Below, in pieces: positions 63,884-64,000 of a stretch of 64,000 nt of DNA. The stretch covers positions 521,501 through 585,500 of the forward strand of contig BSQZ01000121.1 in assembly GCA_033239005.1 (NCBI GenBank). Direction: 5' to 3'. Origin of the DNA: Lamellibrachia satsuma. Its lineage: Eukaryota; Annelida; Polychaeta; Sabellida; Siboglinidae. Below the pieces are notes generated by a model. That model had not been told where the DNA came from. It was given only the letters and a program-made list of their open reading frames with translations, and did not search any database. Both the position numbers and the translations under genes were made by a program. The stretch's first letter is position 1. The number at the start of each line of letters is the position of its first letter.

Positions 63884-64000
63884 TTATGCGTGACGTACTT
63901 CACAAAGAAGCAGTTTTGTGACGATAGTACCGACGAGCATAAATCGGCGGTAATGGACAGCGACGGTTGACCCAGAGATTTGTCGTCCGTCGTTGTAGTA
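63884..64000 (-). CDS. Terminal exon of a second paraoxonase-like gene (partial)
   Basis: The minus-strand frame ending at TAA 63,884 reads DGRQISGSTVAVHYRRFM, LVGTIV, TKLLLCEVRHA. It is nearly identical to the last exon of the gene at 7,475-7,645, with conservative changes (Leu to Val; SIM to TIV) and an open frame. Only the last 39 codons (with stop) lie inside the window. Its conservation and flanks indicate a duplicated paralogue, though a pseudogene cannot be excluded. Confidence 0.8.
   Translation of the reverse strand, partial: YYNDGRQISGSTVAVHYRRFMLVGTIVTKLLLCEVRHA

Overview
The window is metazoan DNA, most likely from a marine invertebrate; the species cannot be read from the sequence. 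It is AT-rich, full of (TA)n, (CA)n and trinucleotide microsatellites, and carries CR1-like LINEs, a Penelope-like element, other LINE fragments and a multi-exon host gene with consistent GT-AG exons. There are no bacterial signatures. Splice calls, domain calls and alignments were made by eye.

Layout. 1-7,470: decayed repeats, including a 372-bp tandem duplication, a very long (TA)n tract, a decayed internally deleted Polinton relic (about 3,366-4,140) and a 27-bp repeat in four copies. 7,475-12,382 (minus): a paraoxonase/arylesterase-like gene, eight exons with matching phases and the first exon not found. Almost every catalytic calcium ligand and the His dyad of PON1 appear replaced. The terminal exon of a second paraoxonase gene enters at the right edge (63,884-64,000). 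12,600-44,120: a graveyard of retroelements. It includes a Penelope-like element split by a nearly full-length CR1-like LINE (28,534-32,366, minus), and a second CR1-like copy in inverted orientation (about 35,526-40,290, plus), itself inside an older repeat.

44,122-61,961: the centrepiece, a complete Polinton/Maverick (adintovirus-like) element of 17,840 bp. It begins AGTAGTGCC and ends GGCACTACT, has terminal inverted repeats of about 280 bp, and is flanked by a perfect 6-bp duplication GGTCTC (44,116-44,121 and 61,962-61,967). It is much more GC-rich than its surroundings. The large core genes are open. The left two thirds is a packed minus-strand series read right to left: protein-primed DNA polymerase B with zinc fingers and an OTU-like domain, packaging ATPase, a small basic/hydrophobic protein (frameshifted), a conserved 266-aa protein, two very small membrane ORFs (one frameshifted), integrase, a two-TM membrane protein, penton-like PX, a basic core-like protein, major capsid PY and an adenain-like protease. 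Neighbours abut or overlap by a few bases.

The right third (56.4-60.8 kb) is unusual. It has a NADAR-domain protein; a protein resembling the zinc-ribbon/OB-fold C-terminal domain of RPA70; acidic regulatory-looking ORFs preceded by splice acceptors; two duplicated alternative terminal exons; and an opposite-strand two-exon gene with an Arg-rich tail. All proposed junctions among the minus-strand exons are phase 0, suggesting an alternatively spliced early-type region. This module is the best candidate for undescribed biology here.
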